NCBI GenBank assembly: GCA_021805865.1
Contig: JAJZDX010000020.1
Location: 1-64,000, forward strand
Origin: Pseudomonadota bacterium
Lineage (GTDB): Bacteria; Pseudomonadota; Gammaproteobacteria; Steroidobacterales; Steroidobacteraceae
Direction of reading: 5' to 3'
DNA: 64,000 nt
The translations under genes and the position numbers were made by a program. Below are positions 18,156 through 27,014 of this stretch, piece after piece; positions within the stretch are counted from its first letter, which is position 1; each line of letters begins with the position of its first letter. The notes below the pieces were generated by a model. That model did no database searches. It saw nothing but the letters and a program-made list of their open reading frames with translations, and had not been told where the DNA came from.

Positions 18156-19355
18156 TCAGATAATCGGGTGGGCCGAGCCGTCGCGGGCCACACGGTAGCG
18201 CTGGTGCCGCCATTGCACTTCCCGCGCCGCGAACCCCCGGCACCAGAGCGCAAAGCCGAGCACATCGCTTGCGGGCAGCGCCCAAAGCCGCCTCCGGCTC
18301 CCCCCCAGGGCAGGTTCCGGAGCGTAAACCAGGAAATGTAGCATTACCCGAGCCGCGGCGGTGGCGCTCAAAAGGAGGAGTGCGCCGGTGCCTGCACCGG
18401 CAAGTGCACAGCCGAGGACGGCGACCGGCAGGCTGAACGTCACGGCCGAGGCCGCGTACCCCCCGGGACGCACCGCCCGGATGGTCCGCAGCCAGCGCGT
18501 CTCATGCTGAACGAGCTGCCGGAAGCTCGGCTCATCGACCGAGGTCTCGACCACGACGTGCGAGAGCACGGTCGCAAGGCCCAGCCCTCGGGTCAGCTCC
18601 CCGAGCCGATAGTCGTCGGCCAGCTGGTCGGCGATCGCGGGAAACCCGCCAATGGCCGAAAGGGCGTCCCGCCGCAGCGCAATGGTGGCGCCGAAGGCGA
18701 AGCTGCGCGATCCAAACAAAGCGGCCACCCGCACGGAGGGCATGAACCAGTCGTTGATGAACAGCGCTCCGAGCTCGGACCACAGGCGGGTGCGCCCCGC
18801 AGCCCCCACCGGCCGGCCCCGGTAGGGGCAGGTCACGATGCCGACCCCGGGGTCCGCAAGCGGCGCACACACGCCCTCGAGATATCCCGGGGGCACGCGC
18901 ACGTCGCTGTCAGCGAGCACCAGCCAGTCGTGCCGCGCCACCGACATCATGTTGATGAGATTGCTCACCTTGGCGCTGTGGCCGTGGCGGCGGGGGTCGA
19001 TGACGACGGCGATGTCGAGCCGGGGGAACTCCGCCTGCAGCCGCCGGACAACCCCGAGCGCGGGATCGGCCGGATGCTGCACTCCGAATATAATCTGCAT
19101 GACCGGATAGGCTTGCACGCAGAGCGAGCGCAGGTCCTCGTACAGCGCGGGCTCCGCTCCGCACAAGGGCTTCAGCACCGTTGCGGGGCGCAATGCGCCC
19201 GCCGTTCTCGGGACGCGTTTGTTGCGGGAAAGCAACACCGCAAGGCAGGCCGTGAGCAGATACCCGAGCGCGGCCGTGGCGAGCACAATGCCGAGCGCGG
19301 CCAGCGTCTGGCCAGTTACACTGAACGTGGAGCCGGTTATCATGTCCAACAACAT
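18156..19355 (-). CDS. hpnI: HpnI, hopanoid glycosyltransferase
   Basis: This 399-residue membrane-anchored glycosyltransferase is of the ceramide-glucosyltransferase (GT21-like) type. An N-terminal membrane helix (LGIVLATAALGYLLTACLAVLL) precedes the catalytic domain with the metal-site motif WLVLADSDVRVP. The acceptor-site signature QHETRWLRTIRA is followed by C-terminal hydrophobic helices. In the known pathway HpnI adds N-acetylglucosamine to bacteriohopanetetrol, giving the substrate for HpnK. Start codons at 19353-19355 and 19341-19343 are both possible and differ by four residues. The gene is divergent from idi across about 100 bases that must hold both promoters. Confidence 0.92.
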   Translation of the reverse strand: MLLDMITGSTFSVTGQTLAALGIVLATAALGYLLTACLAVLLSRNKRVPRTAGALRPATVLKPLCGAEPALYEDLRSLCVQAYPVMQIIFGVQHPADPALGVVRRLQAEFPRLDIAVVIDPRRHGHSAKVSNLINMMSVARHDWLVLADSDVRVPPGYLEGVCAPLADPGVGIVTCPYRGRPVGAAGRTRLWSELGALFINDWFMPSVRVAALFGSRSFAFGATIALRRDALSAIGGFPAIADQLADDYRLGELTRGLGLATVLSHVVVETSVDEPSFRQLVQHETRWLRTIRAVRPGGYAASAVTFSLPVAVLGCALAGAGTGALLLLSATAAARVMLHFLVYAPEPALGGSRRRLWALPASDVLGFALWCRGFAAREVQWRHQRYRVARDGSAHPII

Positions 19356-19455
19356 CCGCACGTTGCGGGCTGCCGATGAGCAACAGAGCAGAGGATTTCT
19401 AGTCCGTGAACGGGCGTATAGGGTACACGTTTGAAGGTCTGCGAGGGATGAGATA

Positions 19456-20064
19456 ATGGAGAGATGCGGCAGCGGCATGTTGCTGGAGCACGACAGCCTG
19501 GCGGGCCCGGATTCGCTCATCCTGGTGGATGAGGCGGATTGCGAGGTCGGCCATGCCAGCCGCTCCCGCTGCCACGAAGGGACCGGCTTGCTGCATCGGG
19601 CGTTTTCGCTGTTCATCTTCAACGACCGGGGCGAGCTGCTGGTGCAGCAGCGATCGGCCGCAAAGCGGCTCTGGCCGTTGTATTGGTCGAACAGCTGCTG
19701 CAGCCATCCGCGGCGCGCCGAGACCATGGAGGCGGCCATCCATCGACGCTTGTACGAGGAGCTCGGAATCAAATGCCTATTGCACTTTCTGTTCAAGTTC
19801 CAGTATCAAGCACAGTTTGACGGTGCAGGGGCCGAGCACGAGCTGTGCTCGGTGTTCATCGGGCGCTGCGGCGCACCCGTGCGGGCCAACCGCGAGGAGA
19901 TCGCGGCATGGCGCTGGGTGAGTCCCGAGGCGCTCGATGAGCAGATGCGGGGCGTGGGCTCGGAGCGCTTCACGCCCTGGTTCACCCTGGAGTGGGAGCG
20001 GATCAGGCGGGATCACCAGGCGGCGCTGCAGGCACTGCAGCGCCAGTCTGCGCAGGTAGAGTAG
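19456..20064 (+). CDS. idi: Isopentenyl-diphosphate delta-isomerase, type I
   Basis: This 202-residue Nudix-fold enzyme interconverts IPP and DMAPP, the two precursors joined by the IspA encoded downstream. The active-site cysteine is in NSCCSHPR (Cys82 by alignment with the usual CGHP motif). The Nudix-like segment RRLYEELGI follows, and a catalytic Glu is probable in EHELCSVF. GAGGGA before ATG 19456 is a suitable ribosome-binding site. It heads the plus-strand hopanoid operon, showing that the cluster includes precursor supply. Type I enzymes are found in only a minority of proteobacteria. Confidence 0.94.
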   Translation: MERCGSGMLLEHDSLAGPDSLILVDEADCEVGHASRSRCHEGTGLLHRAFSLFIFNDRGELLVQQRSAAKRLWPLYWSNSCCSHPRRAETMEAAIHRRLYEELGIKCLLHFLFKFQYQAQFDGAGAEHELCSVFIGRCGAPVRANREEIAAWRWVSPEALDEQMRGVGSERFTPWFTLEWERIRRDHQAALQALQRQSAQVE

Positions 20065-20124
20065 CGGCTTCGCTGACGGAGCCGGCCGGTCGAGCAGACC
20101 GGGCCAACCACGGGAGAGCGGATT

Positions 20125-21282
20125 TTGGGTATTCCTCTGATTCAACAGTACCGGGTCGCCCGGTACATCTTGGGCCGCAAGCTCCGCGGGCATAAGCGCT
20201 ATCCGCTCGTGCTGATGCTGGAGCCGCTGTTCCAATGCAACCTCGCCTGCGCCGGGTGCGGCAAGATCGATTATCCGAAGGAGATCCTGCAAAAGCGCCT
20301 GTCGGTCGAGCAGGCGCTCGGCGCGGTCGATGAGTGCGGCGCGCCCATGGTGTCGATTCCGGGGGGCGAGCCGCTCATCCACAGGGATATGCCGCAGATC
20401 ATCGCGGGCATCGTCTCGCGCAAGCGCTTCGTGTACCTGTGCACCAACGCGATCCTGCTCGCCAAGCACATCGAGGAGTACCGGCCTTCGCCCTATCTCA
20501 CCTTCTCCGTGCACCTCGACGGCAATCGCGAGCGCCACGACCAGTCGGTCTGTCAGGAGGGGGTGTTCGACAAGGCGGTGTCGGCCATCCGGCTCGCCCG
20601 CTCCAAGGGTTTCAGGGTCACGGTCAACTGCACGCTGTTCCAGCAGGAGGACCCGGTGGATGTCGCCGATTTCTTCGATACCGCGATGAGCCTCGGTGTC
20701 GAGGGCATCACCGTCTCCCCGGGCTACAGCTACCAGCATGCGCCCCGCCAGGACGTGTTCCTCGGCCGCAGCGCGAGCAAGCAGCTGTTTCGCGAGATCT
20801 TCAAGCGCGGCCGCGAGCGCCGGGCGCGCTGGTCGTTCAACCACTCGGCGCTGTTCCTCGATTTCCTCGCCGGCAACCAGAGCTATCAGTGCACCCCGTG
20901 GAGCACCCCGACCTACAATCTCTTCGGCTGGCAGCGGCCCTGCTACCTGCTCACCGATGAGGGGTACGCCAAGAGCTACCGCTCTCTCATGGAGGAGACC
21001 GACTGGGAGCGCTATGGCGCGGGGCGCAATCCGAAGTGCAACAATTGCATGGCGCACTGCGGGTACGAGGGCACCGCGGTCGATGACGCCTTCGCCCATC
21101 CGCTGAAGGCGCTCAGGACCTCGCTGCGCGGACCCCGTGTGAGCGGCCCGATGGCGCCCGAGCTGCCCGTGCTCTACGAGGAGCCGCCGCTCAAGGCCGA
21201 AGCGCCCGCGGAAGTGACGATTCCGCTGGCCGAGGTGCGTCCGAGCGCGAACCGGGAAGATCGCCGTGTCAGCGGCGCTTGA
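20125..21282 (+). CDS. hpnH: HpnH, radical SAM adenosylhopane synthase
   Basis: This 385-residue radical SAM enzyme joins a 5'-deoxyadenosyl group to diploptene (hopene) to give adenosylhopane, the first committed step to extended hopanoids. Cluster cysteines are C38-x3-C42-x2-C45 (FQCNLACAGCGKIDYP). The family motif IPGGEPLIH and C-terminal cysteines in NPKCNNCMAHCGYEGTA are also present. The start is TTG at 20125 behind GGGAGAG, giving the family N-terminus MGIPLIQQYRV. Its 3' end overlaps ispA by 17 bases. Confidence 0.95.
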   Translation: MGIPLIQQYRVARYILGRKLRGHKRYPLVLMLEPLFQCNLACAGCGKIDYPKEILQKRLSVEQALGAVDECGAPMVSIPGGEPLIHRDMPQIIAGIVSRKRFVYLCTNAILLAKHIEEYRPSPYLTFSVHLDGNRERHDQSVCQEGVFDKAVSAIRLARSKGFRVTVNCTLFQQEDPVDVADFFDTAMSLGVEGITVSPGYSYQHAPRQDVFLGRSASKQLFREIFKRGRERRARWSFNHSALFLDFLAGNQSYQCTPWSTPTYNLFGWQRPCYLLTDEGYAKSYRSLMEETDWERYGAGRNPKCNNCMAHCGYEGTAVDDAFAHPLKALRTSLRGPRVSGPMAPELPVLYEEPPLKAEAPAEVTIPLAEVRPSANREDRRVSGA

Positions 21283-22171
21283 GATCGCGGGCACGCAGCT
21301 CGAGGCCTGGCGGGCGCGGATGGAGGAGGCTCTGGCGCGGCGGCTGCCGCGCGCCGAGGAGCTGCCGGAGCGCCTGCACGCAGCCATGCGCTACAGCGTG
21401 CTCGGCGGGGGCAAGCGGGTGCGCCCCATCCTGCTGCTCGCCACCGCGCATGCGCTCGGGCTGCAGGAGGCTGAGGTCGAGGCCGCCGCCTGTGCGCTCG
21501 AGCTCGTGCACGTCTATTCGCTGGTGCACGATGACATGCCGGCGATGGACGACGATGATCTGCGGCGCGGCCGGCCAACCTGCCACAAGGCCTACGATGA
21601 GGCGACCGCGCTGCTCGTCGGCGATGCGCTGCAGTCGCTCGCGTTTCAGCTGCTCGCGCACGACCCGTCGCTGCCGCAGGACCCGCAGGTGCGCGTGCGC
21701 CTGGTGGGGCTGCTCGCCGAGGCCATCGGCAGCCGGGGAATGGCCGGCGGGCAGGCCATCGACCTCGAGTCCGAGGGGTTGAAGATCGGCATCGAGCAGG
21801 TCGAGCGGATGCACTCGCTCAAGACCGGCGCCCTGATCCGCGCCAGCGTCATGATGGGCGCCGCCTGTGCGAGCGGCCTCGACCCGGCGCTCGAGCGCGC
21901 GCTCGCGGGGTTCGCTGCGCCCATCGGGCTCGCCTTCCAGATCCAGGACGACCTGCTCGATGAGTTGAGCGACACCGCGACGCTCGGCAAAGCCGCGGGC
22001 GCCGACCGGGAGCATGGCAAGTCCACCTATCCCTCCATCCTCGGCATCCCGGCCTCGCAGGAGCGGGTCCGCCGGCTTCACCAGCAGGCGCTCGACTCGC
22101 TCGCGCCGCTCGGCCGCGGCGCCGATGCGTTGCGGGCGGTGACCGACTGGCTGCTCGTGCGGCGGAACTGA
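21266..22171 (+). CDS. ispA: Farnesyl diphosphate synthase (IspA type)
   Basis: This 301-residue short-chain trans-prenyltransferase condenses DMAPP with two IPP to make farnesyl diphosphate, the substrate of the squalene synthase encoded just after it. The first aspartate-rich motif is DDMPAMDDDD (from residue 89) and the second is DDLLD (228-232). GGGKRVRP supplies the pyrophosphate-binding Lys/Arg. The start is GTG at 21266, inside the 3' end of hpnH. A farnesyl synthase inside the cluster suggests dedicated flux to hopanoids. Confidence 0.94.
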   Translation: MSAALEIAGTQLEAWRARMEEALARRLPRAEELPERLHAAMRYSVLGGGKRVRPILLLATAHALGLQEAEVEAAACALELVHVYSLVHDDMPAMDDDDLRRGRPTCHKAYDEATALLVGDALQSLAFQLLAHDPSLPQDPQVRVRLVGLLAEAIGSRGMAGGQAIDLESEGLKIGIEQVERMHSLKTGALIRASVMMGAACASGLDPALERALAGFAAPIGLAFQIQDDLLDELSDTATLGKAAGADREHGKSTYPSILGIPASQERVRRLHQQALDSLAPLGRGADALRAVTDWLLVRRN

Positions 22172-22175
22172 CCTC

Positions 22176-23303
22176 GTGAGGCCCATGCTGCTCGATCCAG
22201 CCCAATCCGACGAGGCATTCCAGGACGCGATCCTCCCGCACGTCTCGCGCACGTTCGCGCTGACGATTCCGCAGCTGCCGCCGGCGCTGAGCACGGCGGT
22301 CACGAGCGCCTATCTGCTCTGCCGCATCGCCGACACGATCGAGGACGAGCCGGCCCTGTCCGCATCCGACACCTACGCCTGCCTGCAGCGCTTCACCGCA
22401 GTGGTGCAGGGGCGGGAGGATGCCGCGCGCTTCGCGCGCGAGGTGACCCCGAGGCTCTCCGGGCACACGCTGGCGGCCGAGCGCGATCTGCTCGCCAACA
22501 CGGCCCGGGTGATGCGCGTCGTCGAGGGCTTCGATGCGCGCCAGCGCGGCGCCATCCGCCGCTGTATCGAGGTGATGTGCCACGGCATGCACCGCTTCCA
22601 GCGCACCGCCAGCCTGCGGGGGCTCGCCCGCAGCACCGACCTCGATGCTTACTGCTACTACGTCGCCGGCATCGTCGGGGAGACTCTGACCGAGCTCTTC
22701 TGCGCCTACTCGCCGCTCATCGGGCGCCACTACGCGGGGCTCTACGAGCTCGCGCCCTCCTTCGGCCAGGGCCTGCAGATGACCAATATCCTGAAGGATG
22801 TGTGGGAAGACCGTGAGCGCGGCGCCTGCTGGCTGCCCCAGGAGGTGTTCAGCCGCTACGGCGTCGATCTGGCCACGCTCACCTCGGAGCGCTCGGATGC
22901 GCGCTTCCACGCCGGCGTGATGGAGCTGGTCGGGACCGCTCACCGGCACCTGCGCAACGCGCTCGCCTTCACGCTGCTCATCCCCGGTGATGAGGCGGGC
23001 ATCCGCCGCTTCTGCCTGTGGGCGATCGGGCTGGCGGCCCTCACGCTGCGCAAGGTCCAGGACAATCCGGGCTACACCAGCGGGCAGCAGGTGAAGGTCT
23101 CCCGCTCGGCCGTGGCGATGACGCAGACCCTGACCAATCTCTCGGTGCGCAAGGACCGGGTGTTGCGTCAGCTCTTCGAGCGCGCCGCGCGCGGTTTGCC
23201 GCTCACCGAGGCGCCGGTGCCGTTGAAGCCCGCGGGCGTGTGGTGCGGGGCCGATGAGCAGACCCGACCCCCTTCCGTGCAGATTGGAGGCACGGCCTCT
23301 TGA
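22176..23303 (+). CDS. sqs: Squalene synthase (farnesyl-diphosphate farnesyltransferase)
   Basis: This 375-residue protein of the squalene/phytoene synthase family has the two aspartate-rich motifs DTIED (residues 53-57) and DVWED (208-212), plus SRTFALTIPQL and YCYYVAGIVGETLTELF. It would convert two farnesyl diphosphates to squalene. No hpnC/hpnD/hpnE trio is present in the cluster, and in particular no FAD-dependent HpnE desaturase. This points to the single-enzyme NADPH-dependent route rather than the three-enzyme HpnCDE route. The start is GTG 22176, with ATG 22185 as an alternative. The stop overlaps the shc start codon (TTGA). Confidence 0.88.
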   Translation: MRPMLLDPAQSDEAFQDAILPHVSRTFALTIPQLPPALSTAVTSAYLLCRIADTIEDEPALSASDTYACLQRFTAVVQGREDAARFAREVTPRLSGHTLAAERDLLANTARVMRVVEGFDARQRGAIRRCIEVMCHGMHRFQRTASLRGLARSTDLDAYCYYVAGIVGETLTELFCAYSPLIGRHYAGLYELAPSFGQGLQMTNILKDVWEDRERGACWLPQEVFSRYGVDLATLTSERSDARFHAGVMELVGTAHRHLRNALAFTLLIPGDEAGIRRFCLWAIGLAALTLRKVQDNPGYTSGQQVKVSRSAVAMTQTLTNLSVRKDRVLRQLFERAARGLPLTEAPVPLKPAGVWCGADEQTRPPSVQIGGTAS

Positions 23304-25294
23304 ACGACATCGTCCAGACAGAAACCGCCGAGGCGCTCTTCCAGACATCCTCCGCCGCGGTGGAGGCGCCCGGGCGCGTTCCGGACCTCGAGGGCTCGAT
23401 CCGCGCCGCGCGCGATGCGCTCATCCGGCTGCAGCAGCGCGACGGCCACTGGCTGTTCGAGCTCGAGGCCGACTGCACCATCCCGGCCGAATACATCCTG
23501 ATGATGCATTATCTGGATGAGATCGACGGGGAGCTCGAGCGCAAGATCGTGGTGTACCTGCGCGCACACCAGGCCGCGCACGGCGGGTGGCCGCTCTACA
23601 GCGGCGGGCAGCTCGATCTGTCCTGCACCGTCAAGGCCTACTTCGCCCTGAAGCTCGCCGGCGAGGATCCCGAGGCGGCGCACATGCGACGGGCCCGCGA
23701 GGCCGTGCTCTCGCACGGCGGCGCGGCGCACGCCAACGTATTCACCCGGATCGCGCTCGCGCTGTTCGGCGAGGTGCCCTGGCGCGCCGTGCCGTACATC
23801 CCGGTGGAGATCATGCTGCTGCCGAAGTGGTTCCCGTTCCACCTCGACAAGGTCTCGTACTGGTCGCGCACGGTGATGGTGCCGCTGTTCGTGTTGTGTA
23901 CGCACAAGCCCCTGGCGCGCAATCCGCGCAATGTGCACATCCCGGAGCTGTTCACGACGCCCCCGGAGCAGGAGCACCATTACTTTCGCCTGCCGGGCCA
24001 GGGCAGGGGGCTCGCGCGGGTGTTCTTCACGCTCGATCGCCTGGGCAGGCTGATCGATCCGCTGATTCCGGCGGGTGTGCGCGCGCGCGCCACGCGCCGC
24101 GCCGAGCAGTGGACGCTCGAGCGGCTGAACGGGGAGGACGGCCTCGGCGCGATCTTCCCCGCGATGGTGAATGCGCTCGAGATGATGGTGCTGCTCGGCT
24201 ACCCCGCGGACGATCCGCGCCGCGTGACCGCCAAGCGCGCGCTCGAGAAGCTGCTCGTCGTTCAGGGGGATCGGGCGTACTGCCAGCCGTGCGTCTCCCC
24301 GGTGTGGGATACGGGACTCGCCTGCCTCACGCTGCAGGAGACGGGCGACCCGCAATCGCGCGCGGCGGCGTTGCGAGGCCTCGACTGGCTGCGGCCCCGC
24401 CAGGTGCTCGAGCAGATCGGCGACTGGCGGATCCGCCGGCCGCGCCTGCGGGCCGGCGGCTGGCCGTTCCAGTTCGGCAATGCGCACTATCCGGACCTCG
24501 ACGATACCGCGGTGGTCGCCTGGGCCATGCATCAGGCGCAGGTCCGCGAGGGCGAGCCGCAGCGCTACTCGCAGGCGATCGAGCGCTCGCTCGAGTGGCT
24601 CGCGGGCATGCAGAGCAGCAACGGCGGCTTCGCGGCCTTCGATGTCGACAACACGCATTACAACCTCAACCTGATCCCGTTCGCCGATCACGGGGCTTTG
24701 CTCGATCCGCCCACCGCCGATGTCACGGCGCGGGTGGTGACGGTGCTCTCCTGTGCCGGCCGGGCGCAGGACCGGCCCGTCATCGCCCGCTCGCTCGCCT
24801 ACCTCAGGGCCGAGCAGGAGGCGGACGGCTCCTGGTTCGGGCGCTGGGGAACCAACTACATCTACGGCACCTGGTCGGTGCTCGCGGCCCTCGAGGCGGC
24901 CGACGTCGCGGCCGCCGATCCGGCGGTGCGCCGGGCGGCCGCCTGGCTGCTCTCGCGCCAGAACGGCGACGGCGGCTGGGGGGAAAGCAACGACAGCTAC
25001 GATCTTGCGCAGTACGAGGATCCGCGTTTCGTCAGCACGCCGTATCAGACCGCCTGGGCGCTGCTTGGGCTGATGAGCGCCGGGGAGGTCGGGTCCGATG
25101 CCGTCCGGCGCGGCATCGCGTACCTGCTGCGCACTCAGGAGGAGGGCCTGTGGCGCCACCCGAGCTTCACCGCGCCCGGCTTCCCGCGGGTGTTTTACCT
25201 GAAGTACCACGGCTACAGCGCTTTCTTCCCGCTGTGGGCGCTGGCGGCGTATCGGCGCCGCACGGGCCGCCGCGCCGGACCCGTCCCGCTTTGA
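23300..25294 (+). CDS. shc: Squalene-hopene cyclase
   Basis: This 664-residue cyclase (also called HpnF) turns squalene into hopene and hopanol. The catalytic DXDD motif is at residues ~399-402 within YPDLDDTAVVAWAM. Several QW repeats are visible, such as QQRDGHWLFELEAD, GGWPFQFGN, QSSNGGFAAFD, DGSWFGRWGTNYIYGT and QNGDGGWGES. The C-terminal SFTAPGFPRVFYLKYHGY is typical of the family. The start is TTG 23300, overlapping the previous stop by four bases and preceded by GGAGG. Known enzymes are monotopic membrane proteins of about this size. Confidence 0.96.
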   Translation: MNDIVQTETAEALFQTSSAAVEAPGRVPDLEGSIRAARDALIRLQQRDGHWLFELEADCTIPAEYILMMHYLDEIDGELERKIVVYLRAHQAAHGGWPLYSGGQLDLSCTVKAYFALKLAGEDPEAAHMRRAREAVLSHGGAAHANVFTRIALALFGEVPWRAVPYIPVEIMLLPKWFPFHLDKVSYWSRTVMVPLFVLCTHKPLARNPRNVHIPELFTTPPEQEHHYFRLPGQGRGLARVFFTLDRLGRLIDPLIPAGVRARATRRAEQWTLERLNGEDGLGAIFPAMVNALEMMVLLGYPADDPRRVTAKRALEKLLVVQGDRAYCQPCVSPVWDTGLACLTLQETGDPQSRAAALRGLDWLRPRQVLEQIGDWRIRRPRLRAGGWPFQFGNAHYPDLDDTAVVAWAMHQAQVREGEPQRYSQAIERSLEWLAGMQSSNGGFAAFDVDNTHYNLNLIPFADHGALLDPPTADVTARVVTVLSCAGRAQDRPVIARSLAYLRAEQEADGSWFGRWGTNYIYGTWSVLAALEAADVAAADPAVRRAAAWLLSRQNGDGGWGESNDSYDLAQYEDPRFVSTPYQTAWALLGLMSAGEVGSDAVRRGIAYLLRTQEEGLWRHPSFTAPGFPRVFYLKYHGYSAFFPLWALAAYRRRTGRRAGPVPL

Positions 25295-26031
25295 GCCGGG
25301 TCGGTATCGTCACGGCGCTCTCGCGCGAGGCCCGTGCCCTGGCCCCCGGGATGGCGGGCGGCGCCGATATCGGCGCCACCCGCGTCTACCGGCTCGCCGA
25401 GGCGCTGCTCACGGTGAGCGGAATGGGTTGGGAGGCTGCGCTCGCGGGGAGCCGGGCGCTGATGGCTGCGGGCGCGACGGCGCTCGCGAGCGTCGGCACC
25501 GCGGGCGCGCTCGACCCGGCGCTCGGCTGCGGGTCGATCGTGCTGGCGCGGGAGGTCGTTTCGCCCGAGGGCGCGCTCGTGCGGGCCGATCCGCGCTGGC
25601 GGCAGGCGCTCGAGCGGGCGCTGCCGCGCGAGCGCGTTTGCTCAGGACGCCTCCTCAGCACCCGCCAGCCGCTCGGCTCGCGGCTCGACAAGGCGATCGC
25701 CTGGCGGGAAACACACAGCGTGGCGGTGGACATGGAGAGCGCGGCCGTCGCCCGGGCCGCCGCCGAGGCCGGCCTGCCCTTCATCGCCGTCCGGGTCATC
25801 GTCGATACCGCCGGCGAGGATCTGCCGCGGGCGGTGCTCGCCGCGAGCGGGGGGGCGCACCCGTCCCTCCTCAGGCTGTTGGCGGGGCTCGCGCTCGCGC
25901 CCCGGGAGATCGGCGCGCTGATCCGCCTGGCGGGGCGGTTTCGGGCCGCGTGCGCCGTGCTGGCGTCGATCGGGGAGCCGGGGCTGCCGGCGCAGCGGGC
26001 GCTGACCGCAGCGCAATGGGGCGCGGGTTGA
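25291..26031 (+). CDS. hpnG: HpnG, adenosylhopane nucleosidase
   Basis: This 246-residue member of the nucleoside phosphorylase/MTA-SAH nucleosidase family releases adenine from adenosylhopane to give (phospho)ribosylhopane. The nucleosidase-fold segment SVGTAGALDP and the active-site-like VAVDMESAAVARAA are visible. Its start is TTG 25291, overlapping the shc stop as TTGA, with no obvious ribosome-binding site of its own, so it depends on translational coupling. It lies between shc and hpnA. Confidence 0.92.
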   Translation: MSRVGIVTALSREARALAPGMAGGADIGATRVYRLAEALLTVSGMGWEAALAGSRALMAAGATALASVGTAGALDPALGCGSIVLAREVVSPEGALVRADPRWRQALERALPRERVCSGRLLSTRQPLGSRLDKAIAWRETHSVAVDMESAAVARAAAEAGLPFIAVRVIVDTAGEDLPRAVLAASGGAHPSLLRLLAGLALAPREIGALIRLAGRFRAACAVLASIGEPGLPAQRALTAAQWGAG

Positions 26032-27014
26032 AAGCGCTGGTGACGGGAGCCACGGGCTTCGTCGGCGCGGCGCTTGCGAGAACGCTCTGTGCGGCGGGCT
26101 GGCAGGTGCGCGTGCTGGTGCGCGCCGGCTCCGACCGGCGCAACCTGCGCGCCCTGACCCTCGAGGCGGTGCCCGGGGATCTCACCGATCCGGCCTCCCT
26201 TCGGCGGGCGGTCGAGCGCTGCGATGCGGTCTTTCACGCCGCCGCCGACTACCGGCTGTGGGTGCCCGATCCCGAGCAGATGTATCGGGCCAATGTCGAG
26301 GGAACGCAGAATCTGCTCGAAGCGGCCCACCGCGCCGGCGTGGCGCGCATCGTGTACACGAGCAGTGTCGCGACCATCGGGCTGCCGGCCGATGGCGGCC
26401 CCGGCACCGAGGCGACGCCGGTGCGCCTCGAGGACATGGTCGGTCACTACAAGCGCTCGAAGTTCCTGGCGGAGCAGAAGGCGCTGGAGGCGGCCGCGGG
26501 CGGTGTGCCCGTGGTGATCGTCAATCCCGCCGCTCCGGTGGGGCCGCGGGACATCAAGCCCACGCCGACCGGCAGGATCGTGCTCGATGCGGCGTTGGGA
26601 CGGACGCCGGCCTATGTCGATACCGGGCTCAATGTGGTGCACGTCGATGACGTCGCCTCGGGGCACGTGCTGGCGTTTCACCACGGCCGTGTCGGGGAGC
26701 GTTATATCCTGGGCGGAGAGAATCTGCCGCTGCGGCAGATCCTGCTCGAGGTGACACGGCTCGCCGGACGCTCCCCGCCGCGCGTACGCCTGCCTCACGG
26801 CGTGGTGTTGCCCATCGCGTACGCGGCGGAGTGGTTCGCGAGGCTGACCGGCCGGCCGACCCGCGTCACGGTCGACAGCGTGCGGATGGCCCGCAAGCGC
26901 ATGTATTTCTCGAGCGACAAGGCCGTGGGCGAGCTCGGCTACCGCTTCAGGCCCGCGAGCCTCGCGTTCGAGGACGCCCTGCGCTGGTTCCGCGAGGAGG
27001 GGTATCTCAGCTAG
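26028..27014 (+). CDS. hpnA: HpnA, hopanoid-associated sugar epimerase
   Basis: This protein of about 328 residues belongs to the extended short-chain dehydrogenase (NAD-dependent epimerase) family. It shows the nucleotide-binding motif TGATGFVGAAL, the catalytic-triad segments YTSSVATIG and YKRSK, and the HpnA-type region VVNPAAPVGPRDIKPTPTG (here beginning VIVNPAAP). The start is taken as TTG 26028, which overlaps the hpnG stop as TTGA like its two upstream neighbours; ATG 26016 is an in-frame alternative adding four residues. HpnA is consistently found in hopanoid clusters, although its exact reaction is uncertain. Confidence 0.9.
   Translation: MKALVTGATGFVGAALARTLCAAGWQVRVLVRAGSDRRNLRALTLEAVPGDLTDPASLRRAVERCDAVFHAAADYRLWVPDPEQMYRANVEGTQNLLEAAHRAGVARIVYTSSVATIGLPADGGPGTEATPVRLEDMVGHYKRSKFLAEQKALEAAAGGVPVVIVNPAAPVGPRDIKPTPTGRIVLDAALGRTPAYVDTGLNVVHVDDVASGHVLAFHHGRVGERYILGGENLPLRQILLEVTRLAGRSPPRVRLPHGVVLPIAYAAEWFARLTGRPTRVTVDSVRMARKRMYFSSDKAVGELGYRFRPASLAFEDALRWFREEGYLS

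Noticed and set aside
23168-25210. 680-codon minus-strand open frame opposite shc
   Set aside because: It is an antisense shadow of squalene-hopene cyclase with Arg/His-rich, domain-free translation.
23587-25290. Upstream in-frame extension of hpnG through shc
   Set aside because: The frame is open, but the translated sequence is an out-of-frame reading of shc. The TTG at 25291 gives the proper HpnG N-terminus.
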